In this document: piece after piece, positions 42,783 through 51,277 of the stretch
How the letters are laid out: the number at the start of each line of letters is the position of its first letter
Position numbering within the stretch: the first letter of the stretch is position 1
DNA from: Bradyrhizobium sp. 186
GTDB lineage: Bacteria > Pseudomonadota > Alphaproteobacteria > Rhizobiales > Xanthobacteraceae
Assembly: GCF_023101685.1 (NCBI RefSeq)
Contig: NZ_CP082164.1
Location: 4,154,001 to 4,218,000, forward strand
Reading direction: 5' to 3'
Length of the DNA stretch: 64,000 nt
Program-made: the position numbers and the translations under genes
Notes under the pieces: model-generated
Databases searched by the model: none
What the model was told of the DNA's origin: nothing
The model's input: the letters and a program-made list of their open reading frames with translations, nothing else

Positions 42783-43128
42783 TGCGACGGTCCGCCCAGA
42801 CGAGTCGGGGTGGATTGCGGTCTGTGAGCTGGATCGGCTGAAGGCAGAGACGATCGTTTGCGTGCGCGTGGCCGGGCTCGACATGCTCGTGATCTGGAAC
42901 GATGGCGAGGTCACAGCCTGCGAGCGCGCGTGTCCGCACGAACAGGCTGATCTCGGCCTTGGACAGGTGGCGGCGCGACGCCTGTCTTGTCCCCGTCACG
43001 CAGCATCGTTCGATTTGCGCGACGGCTGCATCTCTTCGGGCTGGTCAAGTCCGCCATTGCGGCTCTATCCGGTCCGGGTCACGGGAGAGCAGGTCCGGAT
43101 TGATGCGGGGGCGGGACAGTCAGGGTGA
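42775..43128 (+). CDS. Rieske [2Fe-2S] ferredoxin
   Basis: A 117-residue Rieske protein. Ligands are C53 and H55 in CPHEQADLGLG and C72 and H75 in CPRHAASFD, with the usual spacing. It resembles soluble ferredoxins of ring-hydroxylating dioxygenases or small nitrite-reductase-type subunits. GTG 42775 overlaps livF by eight bases with AAGG upstream; ATG 42754 is the alternative. No oxygenase or ferredoxin reductase gene lies next to it, so its partner is unknown; the molybdenum hydroxylase earlier in the operon is the nearest redox enzyme. Confidence 0.88.
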   Translation: MDDATVRPDESGWIAVCELDRLKAETIVCVRVAGLDMLVIWNDGEVTACERACPHEQADLGLGQVAARRLSCPRHAASFDLRDGCISSGWSSPPLRLYPVRVTGEQVRIDAGAGQSG

Positions 43129-43237
43129 TGATGGCATTCTGCCCCTGTTTTGCCCAACGAGTCAAAGCCATGCGCGAGGTGGATTTGCCTTCAGAAACAA
43201 GGGGCATTCTACTGTGCATGGGGTTGTTTTCGCGTTT
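43129..43237. repeat. Possible dispersed intergenic repeat and convergent terminator region
   Basis: Between the convergent Rieske and hydrolase genes. The tract around 43133-43165 (GGCATTCTGCCCC, TTTTGCCCAACGAGTCAA) resembles a repeat I recall as frequent in Bradyrhizobium intergenic DNA, and GGCATTCT recurs at 43203-43210. A T-rich stretch at 43224-43239 could end transcription from either side. The repeat assignment is from memory. Confidence 0.35.
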
Positions 43238-44098
43238 TTAATCCAGCAACCGGCGGGCAGCGTCCACCAGAATGCCGTCAGAGCGTCGCAGCGCCTCGAG
43301 GATGGTGAAATGGTCGGCGCCTGCGATCGGGATCAGCTTGCCAGGCGCCTTTGCGGCCGCGCGCTTGTCGTGGAAATTGATTGAATCGAGCACGAGTGCC
43401 GGAAGCTCGGCGCTGCCGTAGGCTATGTCGAGCCGTTTCTGCCTCACGGGCAGACGAAGCGGCGACAGCGCGGCGATTTCTTCATCCGTCAGCTTCAGCG
43501 CATTGTTCAGCCCGGTATCGCGGATCGGCGCGAGATCGTAGACGCCTGATATCGCCAGTCCCGCACGCACGCGCGGATGGTCCAGCGCCATCGCAACGAG
43601 GTGGGCGCCCGCGGACCAGCCCGAGAGCACTATCGGTCCGGAGATTCCGTAAGATGCGCCGTGCTCGGCGAGCCAGTCGAGCGCCCGGGGGATTTCGACA
43701 ACGATGTCGGTCAGGGAAACCTCGGGCGCCAGCGAATATCCGGGAATGGCGACCGACCAGCCATGCGCGGCAACGCCTTCGACGAGCATGGCGAACAGCT
43801 CTCGGGAATTGCGCTGCCAATAGCCGCCATGCAGGAAGACTAGGCAGGGAGCATCATGCTTCGCAGCAGGATAGAGGTCGATCTTGTTTTTCGTCCGCTC
43901 GCCGTAAGGCAGATCGAGGTGGGATTTCAATGTGTCCCGCAGCCGCCCCGAAGTTTCGTTCCGCTCGGCGATCAGGGCTGCACTGTTCTTGACGGCCGCG
44001 TTATTGTCATAGGCAGCGTCGCGATCCGCTTGGGAAAGCTCCGACCAGTTCGGACGCGGATCGAGCAGCGGATGTGTCAAACGGGTGTCATCAACCAT
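43238..44098 (-). CDS. Alpha/beta hydrolase (kynurenine formamidase-like esterase)
   Basis: A 286-residue hydrolase. The oxyanion-hole motif HGGYW, followed by the nucleophile serine in LSGWSAGAHLVAM and histidine in IAGADHFTILE, is the arrangement of bacterial kynurenine formamidase-like and related arylesterases. The ATG at 44098 has GGAG 6 bases upstream and removes a non-conserved 21-residue extension. It is convergent with the Liv-Rieske operon, so it need not belong to that pathway, though an N-formyl or ester intermediate would fit. Confidence 0.87.
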   Translation of the reverse strand: MVDDTRLTHPLLDPRPNWSELSQADRDAAYDNNAAVKNSAALIAERNETSGRLRDTLKSHLDLPYGERTKNKIDLYPAAKHDAPCLVFLHGGYWQRNSRELFAMLVEGVAAHGWSVAIPGYSLAPEVSLTDIVVEIPRALDWLAEHGASYGISGPIVLSGWSAGAHLVAMALDHPRVRAGLAISGVYDLAPIRDTGLNNALKLTDEEIAALSPLRLPVRQKRLDIAYGSAELPALVLDSINFHDKRAAAKAPGKLIPIAGADHFTILEALRRSDGILVDAARRLLD

Positions 44099-44509
44099 AG
44101 ATTCTCCGGGCCGGCACTCGGCGGCTTCCGACGGCTCGTCCAAGTTGAGCCGGCCGTTCACCGTCTATTGAGGTGTTGGACCATCCGCGCCGAATCTGGA
44201 CCCAGATAGTTCGCGTTACAGCACGTGTGACCGACGGTGCTCTCTCCTGAGTGCCACAAATCTCATTCCAGTTGAACATCAATTGAAGGAAATGCCGCAT
44301 CGCTTCAAACAGTCGGCCGTGAAGTACAGACTCATTGCGATTTGACGGCAAATCTGAGCAGTCGGTCCGTGGCGTGCAGAGGTTCGGGGGCAGACGTTCC
44401 ATTCGCCGGGCTTCAAAGCGGTGAACTCTCAAGATTCGTCAGCAAAGCGCGCTGGAACGGGTCCACAGGTCTATCAAGAGGACGATCCCGCTAGCTGGGC
44501 TATGGAAGC
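44099..44509. other. Intergenic region without recognised gene
   Basis: About 410 bases between the hydrolase start and the end of the ABC permease gene, both on the minus strand. It must hold the hydrolase promoter. Frames at 44091-44432 and 44421-44621 have no family resemblance or ribosome site. Composition is slightly less GC-rich than the neighbours; I see no repeat or RNA structure worth naming. Confidence 0.4.
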
Positions 44510-46288
44510 TCACGAGGAAGAACGCAGACGCCGGTCCTGGACGAATTCAATAATCGCAAACATAACGATCACGACGATGAGGACGACGACTGACGCCGCG
44601 GCGATGATCGGGCTGACCTGAAGAAGGATCCCGTCCCACATCTGCTTGGGCAATGTCGTCTTGATTCCGCCGCCGATGAAGAGCGCGACGGTCAGTTCTT
44701 CGAAGGATTGCAGGAATCCGGTCACGAAGCCGACCGCCAGCCCGCTCGCGACGAGCGGAAGTGTGATGCGCCAGAAAGCGCGCAGGCGTCCCGCCCCGAG
44801 CGTCAAGGCCGCCGCATCTAGCTTCCAATCATATCCCTTGAAGGTCGCCAGCATCACCATGAATACGACCGGCATGGCGATGACGGTGTGGCCGATGATG
44901 ATGCCAACGTCGCTCGCCACCAGTGATATCCGCGCGAACAGGTAGAAGAGGGCGATCGCGATCACGATCGATGGAACCATCATCGGAGACAAGCACAGCA
45001 GGAACACGGCGCTGCCGAGCCGGCTGCGCGTCCGTGCGACGCCGAGGGCTGCCGTCGCTGCGATCAGCAATGTAATCGCGGCGGCCGCAAACCCGATGCT
45101 GAAGGATCGGATCATTGCGCCGAGCCAAAGCGGTGAAGCGGCAAACTGCTCGAACCAGCGAACGCTCCAGCTTGGCGGCGGGAAAGACAGAAAGGTGGAT
45201 CCCGTGAATGCCATCGGAATGAAGGCAATAATCGGAACCAGCAGGATCGCAATCATCGTCCAGGCATAGACCGAGAGAAGGGTACCGCCGCGAAGGCCGC
45301 GGATATTGCGTTTCCAGGTCTCTTCGACGAGTCCACAAATCAGTCCCACGAGATTGACGACGGCAAGCCCCACGCGCCGCACGAGGCTATCCGGGCGCGT
45401 GGGTCGATCGCCATCATTCGTCGCTGAAGAAAGGCCGAAGATCCTGTCATAGACGAAGCAGGTGGCGATCGTGGAGATCAACAGGATCGCGGCCAACGCG
45501 CTGCCGAGCTGCCAGTTCTGCAACTCGTTGATCTGCAGGATGACCAACTGCCCGATCATCGTATCCCTGGGGCCGCCCACCAACGCAGGCGTGATGAAGA
45601 AGCCGAGCGAGGCGACCAGGACCAGAAGGCCGGCCGCGGCAACACCGCGCATCGAGAGCTGGAAGAACACCTGCCAGAACGCCCGCGCGCTGTTGGCGCC
45701 CAAGGTCGACGCAGCCATCATCAGGCGACGATCGATCTGGTTCATCACGGGTAGCATCGTCACGACCGCGAGCGGCAGCAAGGTGTGCACCATGGCAAAC
45801 ACGACCGTCGTGCGGCTGAAGAGCAGCTGGTCGCCGCCCTTGATGCCGATCGCGGCCATGGTTTTTGCCATGATTCCGTTGCGTCCGAGCAGGACGAGCC
45901 AGGAGAAGTTCTTGATCAGCGCACTGGTCCAGAACGGCAGCAGCACGAACAGCGCCGCTATTCGCTGCTGCCGCGGTGGTTTTCGTGCGAGCCAATAGGC
46001 CAGGGGATAACCGAGCCCGACGCACAACGCGGTCGTCCAGAGCGCGACCGAAAAAGTCGTCGATAGCACGGCTAGGTAGGGGCCTCCGTTCCAGATCCTG
46101 GTGAAGGCCGAGAGGGTTGCCGCGCCCGTGACCTTGTCGACGAAGCTCAGCGACAGCATCTGAGCCGTCGGCACGATCAGAAACACGGCCAGGAACGCGA
46201 GGCCGGGCAAGGCGAGCCACAACGGATCGAGCTTTAGCTTCCGGCGCCTCGGCCGGTCGGCGATTCCGAGAGAAGCGATCTCGGCCAT
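44510..46288 (-). CDS. Fused two-domain ABC permease (PotB-PotC/FbpB type)
   Basis: A 592-residue membrane protein with two BPD_transp_1 domains. The first covers about residues 20-285 (PLWLALPGLAFLAVFLIVP, coupling loop ASTLGANSARAFWQVFFQLS). The second covers about 330-585 (coupling loop AALTLGAGRLRAFWRITLP, then GFLQSFEELTVALFIGGG). This doubles the usual PotB plus PotC pair in one chain. It is the last gene of an operon with a PotA-like ATPase, a PotD-like binding protein and an LLM oxygenase. Confidence 0.9.
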   Translation of the reverse strand: MAEIASLGIADRPRRRKLKLDPLWLALPGLAFLAVFLIVPTAQMLSLSFVDKVTGAATLSAFTRIWNGGPYLAVLSTTFSVALWTTALCVGLGYPLAYWLARKPPRQQRIAALFVLLPFWTSALIKNFSWLVLLGRNGIMAKTMAAIGIKGGDQLLFSRTTVVFAMVHTLLPLAVVTMLPVMNQIDRRLMMAASTLGANSARAFWQVFFQLSMRGVAAAGLLVLVASLGFFITPALVGGPRDTMIGQLVILQINELQNWQLGSALAAILLISTIATCFVYDRIFGLSSATNDGDRPTRPDSLVRRVGLAVVNLVGLICGLVEETWKRNIRGLRGGTLLSVYAWTMIAILLVPIIAFIPMAFTGSTFLSFPPPSWSVRWFEQFAASPLWLGAMIRSFSIGFAAAAITLLIAATAALGVARTRSRLGSAVFLLCLSPMMVPSIVIAIALFYLFARISLVASDVGIIIGHTVIAMPVVFMVMLATFKGYDWKLDAAALTLGAGRLRAFWRITLPLVASGLAVGFVTGFLQSFEELTVALFIGGGIKTTLPKQMWDGILLQVSPIIAAASVVVLIVVIVMFAIIEFVQDRRLRSSS

Positions 46289-46325
46289 CGGTCAGTACCT
46301 CTGTTCGATCCGTTGCAGGGGCTGG

Positions 46326-47690
46326 CTAAGCGCGCTTTGCGGCCGGCGATGTCAGCTCGGACGCGACGTAGCGATTTTCCGGACGTGACAAGCCCAGGTG
46401 TTCCCGTAGCGTGCGTCCCTCATAGTCCCGGCGGAAGACACCGCGGCGCTGCAGCTCTGGCACCACCTTCTCGACGAAATCAGAGAGCGTGCTCGGCAGG
46501 GCGACGAATGAGATCATGAAACCGTCGCAGGCGCCGGCCTCGATCCAGTTTTCCATGTGATCGGCGATTTGCTTGACGGTACCGCAGAAGGTCGCCTTGT
46601 TGCGATTGTAGCGCTTCGCGATCTCGCGCAAGGTCAGACCCTGACGGATTATGCCGGCGATCTCGTTGAAATAGGCCTGGTGGTGATTGGATGACGTCGG
46701 AACTCGATGTTTCGGCACCGGCTCATCCAGCGGCAGATCCGAGAGGTCTGTTTCGAGGTCCATCCCAAGCCGCATCACGGCGACGTCGGGATGAATGAGC
46801 TCCTGCCAGCTATCGAGCTTGTCGCGGGCTTCCTGCTCGGTCTCGCCGATCACGACCGAAATACCCGATGCGATCTTCAGATCATCCGGCCGACGGCCGA
46901 ACTTGCCCATCCGCTCCTTCAGGTCGCTGTAGAACGACTTGGCGCCATCGAGATCGCCGCTCGATCCGAACACCACTTCGGCGTATTCGGCTGCGAAATC
47001 CCTGCCGGTATCGGACGCGCCAGCCTGGATGATGACCGGCCGGCCTTGCGGTGAGCGTTCGATGTTGAGGGCGCCGTGCACGGTGAAATATTTGCCCTTG
47101 TGATCTAGCAGATGCTGCTTCTCGGGCAGGAAACTCAGGCAGCTTGTCTTATCGTAGACGAAAGCGCCGTCTTCCCATGTATCCCACAGCGCTTCGACGA
47201 CATCGACGAATTCCTTTGCCTTGGCGTAGCGGTCGGCATGCGGGGGAAGACGGTCGAGGCCGAAATTGCGCGCCGCGTAGTCGTTGGCAGAGGTCACGAC
47301 GTTCCAGGCGGCCCGGCCGTACGAGATGTGATCCAGCGAGGCGAACTGCCGGGCCAGATTGTAGGGCTCGAAGAAGCTCGTGGAAGCCGTCGCGCCGAGG
47401 CCGATATGCGTGGTGGCGCCAGCGATTGCCGAGAGCAGGGTGATCGGCTCCAGCACGTTCATGAACAGGGGAGAGCGGCTCCAGACCTTGAGGTTCTCGG
47501 TCCGCGCCGCGGGGGTGTCGGCGATAAAGAAGAAGTCGAACTTGCCGCGTTCGGCCAGTTGCGCCATCTCGCGGTAATAGTCGATATCGGTCGAGGCGTG
47601 CGGCCGTGCCTCGTCCATCAGCCAGGATGCCGCGTGCGATCCGTTGGCATGAATCAACGCGCCGACCACCATCTGCTTCTTCTTGCTCAT
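46326..47690 (-). CDS. LLM-class flavin-dependent monooxygenase (NtaA/SnaA/DszA type), second copy
   Basis: A 454-residue FMNH2-dependent oxygenase of the same branch as 1377-2681 (THIGLGATASTSFFEPYNLA, FASLDHISYGRAAWNVVTSA, DYEGRTLREHLGLSRPENRY) but clearly diverged. ATG 47690 has GAGGG about 7 bases upstream; the ATG at 47696 is too close to that site. It is embedded between binding-protein and permease genes (45 and 37 base gaps). The flavin reductase across the divergent promoter (52814) is its likely partner. It probably starts degradation of the imported compound. Confidence 0.92.
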   Translation of the reverse strand: MSKKKQMVVGALIHANGSHAASWLMDEARPHASTDIDYYREMAQLAERGKFDFFFIADTPAARTENLKVWSRSPLFMNVLEPITLLSAIAGATTHIGLGATASTSFFEPYNLARQFASLDHISYGRAAWNVVTSANDYAARNFGLDRLPPHADRYAKAKEFVDVVEALWDTWEDGAFVYDKTSCLSFLPEKQHLLDHKGKYFTVHGALNIERSPQGRPVIIQAGASDTGRDFAAEYAEVVFGSSGDLDGAKSFYSDLKERMGKFGRRPDDLKIASGISVVIGETEQEARDKLDSWQELIHPDVAVMRLGMDLETDLSDLPLDEPVPKHRVPTSSNHHQAYFNEIAGIIRQGLTLREIAKRYNRNKATFCGTVKQIADHMENWIEAGACDGFMISFVALPSTLSDFVEKVVPELQRRGVFRRDYEGRTLREHLGLSRPENRYVASELTSPAAKRA

Positions 47691-47735
47691 GACCATCCCT
47701 CGATGTTTCTTTGCATCATCGCCTGATGCCGTGCG

Positions 47736-48815
47736 TCAGCGCTTTCCGCCCGTCAGCAGCCATTCCTGGAAACGATCGGAGACCGCAGCGTAGTTCTTGC
47801 CCCAATAAGCGTAGTCGCGCACGGTGAGACCGGCGAGATTGTCCGGCAGCGTCGGCAGAATCTTCGCGCGCTCCGGCGCGATGAACTTGTAGGCCTTCAG
47901 GTTGCTCGGACCGTTCGCGACGATGCTCGAATAGGCCGCCTGCCGTTCCGGCTGCATGCAGAATTTGATGAAGTCGCGTGCCTGCTTGAGCTTCGACGTG
48001 CCGAGCGGGATCGACCAGCCGTCGATGGAATAGAGCCCCTTCCAGACGATGTTGACGGGTGCACCGCCATCGATTGCGGCAAAGGCGCGGGCCGACCACG
48101 TATCCGCCATATCGACTTCGCCGCTCTGCAGGATCTGGGTGTTCTGGGCGCCACTCGTCCACCAAACCGCCACATCCGAGCGAAGCTTGTCCAGCTTGGC
48201 GAAGGCGCGATCGATATCCAACGGATAGAGATCCTTCGGTGCCACGCCGTCGGCCAGCAGCGCCGATTCCATCACGCCTTTCGGATTGCGGTAGAGGCCG
48301 CGGCGTCCCGGAAACCTGGCGGTGTCCCAGAAGTCCGCCCAACCGGTCGGCGCCTCTTTCTTGTAGACGTCGGTGCGATAGGCCATGACAATGCCGTAAG
48401 CCGAAAAGCCGAACCAGTTCGGCATCAGCGCGCCGGGAATGAGGTCATCATCCGGGCCCTTGGAGATATCCAACGGCTCGAGATAGTTCTTGTCCGAGGT
48501 CAGGCGTGCCACGTCGTCGGGCGTCACCATGCAGACATCCCAGATCTTGCTGCCGGTATCGACGACCAGCCTGAACTGGGTCACCGGGTCGGATTCATGG
48601 GCGACGCCTTCAACGCGAATGCCGCTGGCTTTCTCGAATGGATCGTAGAAGGCGGTCCGTAGCGCCTGTCCCGGCGCGCCGCCGACGTCGGCGACGGTGA
48701 TCTGCTCCGCCCCGCTGGCCCGTCCGCTCCAGACAGCCGGGAGTGCAATGCCCGACGCAGCCGCGCCGGCAGCCTTCAGAAGCTTGCGTCGCGTGATCGT
48801 GGTGATGGCAGACAT
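47736..48815 (-). CDS. ABC transporter substrate-binding protein (PotD/extracellular binding protein family 1-like)
   Basis: A 359-residue exported binding protein. The N-terminus has a twin-arginine-type signal (TRRKLLKAAGAAASG), so export may be by Tat. The mature part starts EQITVADVGGAPGQALRTAF and carries the VCMVTPDDVARLTSD, NWFGFSAYGIVMAYRTDVYK and ADFWDTARFPGRRGLYRNPK blocks of polyamine/spermidine-type binding proteins. It lies 71 bases after the ATPase gene. The ligand could be a polyamine, an amine-bearing ring or an organic acid. Confidence 0.9.
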   Translation of the reverse strand: MSAITTITRRKLLKAAGAAASGIALPAVWSGRASGAEQITVADVGGAPGQALRTAFYDPFEKASGIRVEGVAHESDPVTQFRLVVDTGSKIWDVCMVTPDDVARLTSDKNYLEPLDISKGPDDDLIPGALMPNWFGFSAYGIVMAYRTDVYKKEAPTGWADFWDTARFPGRRGLYRNPKGVMESALLADGVAPKDLYPLDIDRAFAKLDKLRSDVAVWWTSGAQNTQILQSGEVDMADTWSARAFAAIDGGAPVNIVWKGLYSIDGWSIPLGTSKLKQARDFIKFCMQPERQAAYSSIVANGPSNLKAYKFIAPERAKILPTLPDNLAGLTVRDYAYWGKNYAAVSDRFQEWLLTGGKR

Positions 48816-48886
48816 TTATTGTTCTCCGTGATACACGTGTCGGTTTCCGCAATCGAAAGCTGCGTGGCGGCGCTCGCAGGCCTTGC

Positions 48887-49999
48887 TCATGTAATCGCCG
48901 CGGCCGAGCGGCCCTCGAGCAGGCGGGCCTGTTGGCGGTCCCAGCGCAGGAAGACATTTTCGCCGATCGCAACCGGCGGCAAACCGGCGCCACGGCGTAC
49001 GGTCAACACGGTGTCGCTGGGAAGCCGGACCAGAAGTCTCGTCTCCGAGCCCGCATAAATGCTCTCCTCGATGCGGCCGGACAGGAAGCTGTCATCATTC
49101 TTGCAGAGCAGGAGCTTTTCAGGGCGGACGACCAGTGCGGCCTGTTCGCCCATCGGCGCGGAGCAACCGTCGGGCAGCGGCAAGACGCCATCGGCAGTTT
49201 CGATGCGACCGCCTGCGGCGACGGTCCCGTAGATCAGGTTTGATGCACCGATGAAGTCGGCGACAAACGTGTTGGCGGGCCGCTCGTAGATGTCCTCAGG
49301 CCTGCCTAACTGCTCGATCCGCCCGTCGTTCATCAGGCAGATGCGGTCGGCCAGCGCCAGCGCCTCCTCCTGATCGTGCGTCACGAAGATGATGGTCGCG
49401 CCGGTCTCCCGGTGCAGCCGCTTGATCTCGATCCGCATGCTATCCCGCAGCTTCTTGTCCAGCGCGGATAGCGACTCATCCATCAGGATCAGCGATGGCC
49501 GGTAAACGAAGCAGCGGGCAAGCGCCACGCGTTGCTGCTGGCCGCCTGACAGATCCCGGGGGAAGCGGCTGGCGAACTCCGACAGGCCGACCATTGCGAG
49601 CGTCGCCTCGACCCTGCTCCGCACTTTGTCTGCCGGCGTTCCGCGCATCTGCAGGGGAAATGCAACATTCTCCCGCACGGTGAGGTGAGGGAACAGCGCA
49701 TAGTTTTGAAAGACAACGCCGATATCGCGCTTGTTGGCGGGATTGTCGGTCTCATCACGACCGTCGATGACAAGACGGCCGCTTGACGGCTCGACCAGCC
49801 CGGAGATGATCTGCAGCAGCGTCGTCTTCCCCGAGCCCGATGGGCCGAGAACGGCCAATAGCTCGCCGGCAACGACCTTCAATTCGAGCGGCTTGAGCAC
49901 CATCGAGGTGCCGTACGCCTTCGCGATGCCACGGACATGCAGTTTGACCCGCGACGACTGCTGCGCGGGCTCACCTGCCGGAGTCTGATCGGATGCCAC
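48887..49999 (-). CDS. ABC transporter ATP-binding protein (PotA/FbpC type)
   Basis: A 370-residue ATPase with the C-terminal TOBE domain. Walker A LGPSGSGKTTLLQ, signature [15 protein letters not shown], Walker B LILMDESLSALD and H-loop FVTHDQEEA are visible; the Walker B glutamate is followed by SLSAL rather than PLSAL. The start taken is GTG 49999, which has GGAGG 8 bases upstream; a longer frame to 50155 (ATG 50104) exists but adds a basic, non-family leader. First gene of the minus operon, divergent from the aldolase-hydroxylase operon. Confidence 0.9.
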   Translation of the reverse strand: MASDQTPAGEPAQQSSRVKLHVRGIAKAYGTSMVLKPLELKVVAGELLAVLGPSGSGKTTLLQIISGLVEPSSGRLVIDGRDETDNPANKRDIGVVFQNYALFPHLTVRENVAFPLQMRGTPADKVRSRVEATLAMVGLSEFASRFPRDLSGGQQQRVALARCFVYRPSLILMDESLSALDKKLRDSMRIEIKRLHRETGATIIFVTHDQEEALALADRICLMNDGRIEQLGRPEDIYERPANTFVADFIGASNLIYGTVAAGGRIETADGVLPLPDGCSAPMGEQAALVVRPEKLLLCKNDDSFLSGRIEESIYAGSETRLLVRLPSDTVLTVRRGAGLPPVAIGENVFLRWDRQQARLLEGRSAAAIT

Positions 50000-50389
50000 A
50001 TCGTCGACCTCCGGACCGAGGTCATTACGCGCCAATCGCCACAACATCCGAAACGCATCGCTACGGCGGCTTCGAAGGGGTGGAAAGGCGCGGATCGCGT
50101 CCATTACAGGTCCTGTCGGGTCAACTTGCGCAAAGTAAGCCGTCCGGAGCCGCAATGTGTAAATTACGAAATCCGGGCCCTTTGCTTAGACGAGGCCTAA
50201 TCGGCCGGAGTGCGGAATTATTGGGCGATGATTGACTATGCATTGATCTTTGCGCTCGATGCGGCGGCACTTGCAACTATAGCTTCACAGTAATCACCGG
50301 CCACGATTTTCCTATTTTACCCCATGGATCGAAGTCCGTAAATCTCAGCTGCCCCATTCGAGACGCCTTCAGATTCCTCGGAGCGACAG
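50000..50389. promoter_or_regulatory. Divergent promoter region of the region D pathway
   Basis: About 390 bases between the ATPase and aldolase starts, noticeably more AT-rich around 50210-50330. It must hold promoters for both operons and probably the target of the LysR regulator at 54661. I could not fix a clear T-N11-A box; sequences such as TTGACTATGCATTGATC near 50230 are possible elements only. Confidence 0.4.
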
Positions 50390-51136
50390 ATGAACCACTC
50401 CGCCGCAGCGCCGGATGAACAGCAGCTCCGCATTGATCTCGCTGCGGCGTTCCGCATCATCGCCAGGCTCGGCATGCACGAGGCTGTCGCGAACCACCTC
50501 AGCGCCGCCGTTTCGGCCGACGGCCGAAAATTTCTGATGAATCCGAAGTGGCGCCATTTTTCCCGCATCAAGGCCAGCGATCTCGTGCTGTTCGATCTCG
50601 ATGACGCGAGGGGTCTGAAGGACAGGCCCGATGTCGATCCGACTGCATGGGCGATCCATGGCCAGATGCACAAGCAACTGCCGCAGGCCCGGGTCGTGAT
50701 GCATCTGCATCCGCCCTTTGCGACGACGATCGCGTCGCTGGCAGATCCGAGCGTCAGGCCGATCGATCAGAATACGGCGCGCTACTTCAACCGGCTCGCC
50801 ATCGACGAAAGCTACGCCGGAATGGCCGACAGCGAGCAGGAGGGCGCCCGCCTGGCCCGGCTGCTCGGCAACAAGTCGCGGCTGATGATGGGGAATCACG
50901 GCGTGCTCGTTACCGCGAGCAGCATCGGTGAAGCCTTCGATGACATCTATACGCTTGAGCGCAGCTGTCAGATCCTTGTGCAGGCCTACGCAACCGGCCA
51001 GCCGCTCAAGGTTCTGCCCGACGAGGTCGCCGAAAACACCGCGCAGGATTGGGAGCGGATCACCGACTTCTCGATCGCTCATTTCGAGGAGATGAAGCGC
51101 ATTCTTGATGCCGAAGATCCGTCCTACGCGCACTGA
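50390..51136 (+). CDS. Class II aldolase/adducin family protein, second copy
   Basis: A 248-residue zinc-dependent class II aldolase-fold enzyme. Metal histidines are in VVMHLHPPF and GNHGVLV; NHLSAAVS is the conserved early block. It is only distantly similar to the copy at 5296-6087. It leads the plus-strand arm of region D, facing the ABC/LLM operon, and precedes the HpaB-type hydroxylase by 141 bases. It probably cleaves or decarboxylates a late intermediate. Confidence 0.88.
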   Translation: MNHSAAAPDEQQLRIDLAAAFRIIARLGMHEAVANHLSAAVSADGRKFLMNPKWRHFSRIKASDLVLFDLDDARGLKDRPDVDPTAWAIHGQMHKQLPQARVVMHLHPPFATTIASLADPSVRPIDQNTARYFNRLAIDESYAGMADSEQEGARLARLLGNKSRLMMGNHGVLVTASSIGEAFDDIYTLERSCQILVQAYATGQPLKVLPDEVAENTAQDWERITDFSIAHFEEMKRILDAEDPSYAH

Positions 51137-51277
51137 GCTGCGGCTGAGGCATGGACGCCTCGGAGCGCCGTGGTTCGGCTATCGCTAAGCAGGGCACCGG
51201 AAAGTTCGAGTTTTTCTTTGCTTGCCGACACGCGATAGTTCCAACCAGGCCACCGAGAAGACGAAACAGGAGCGGAT

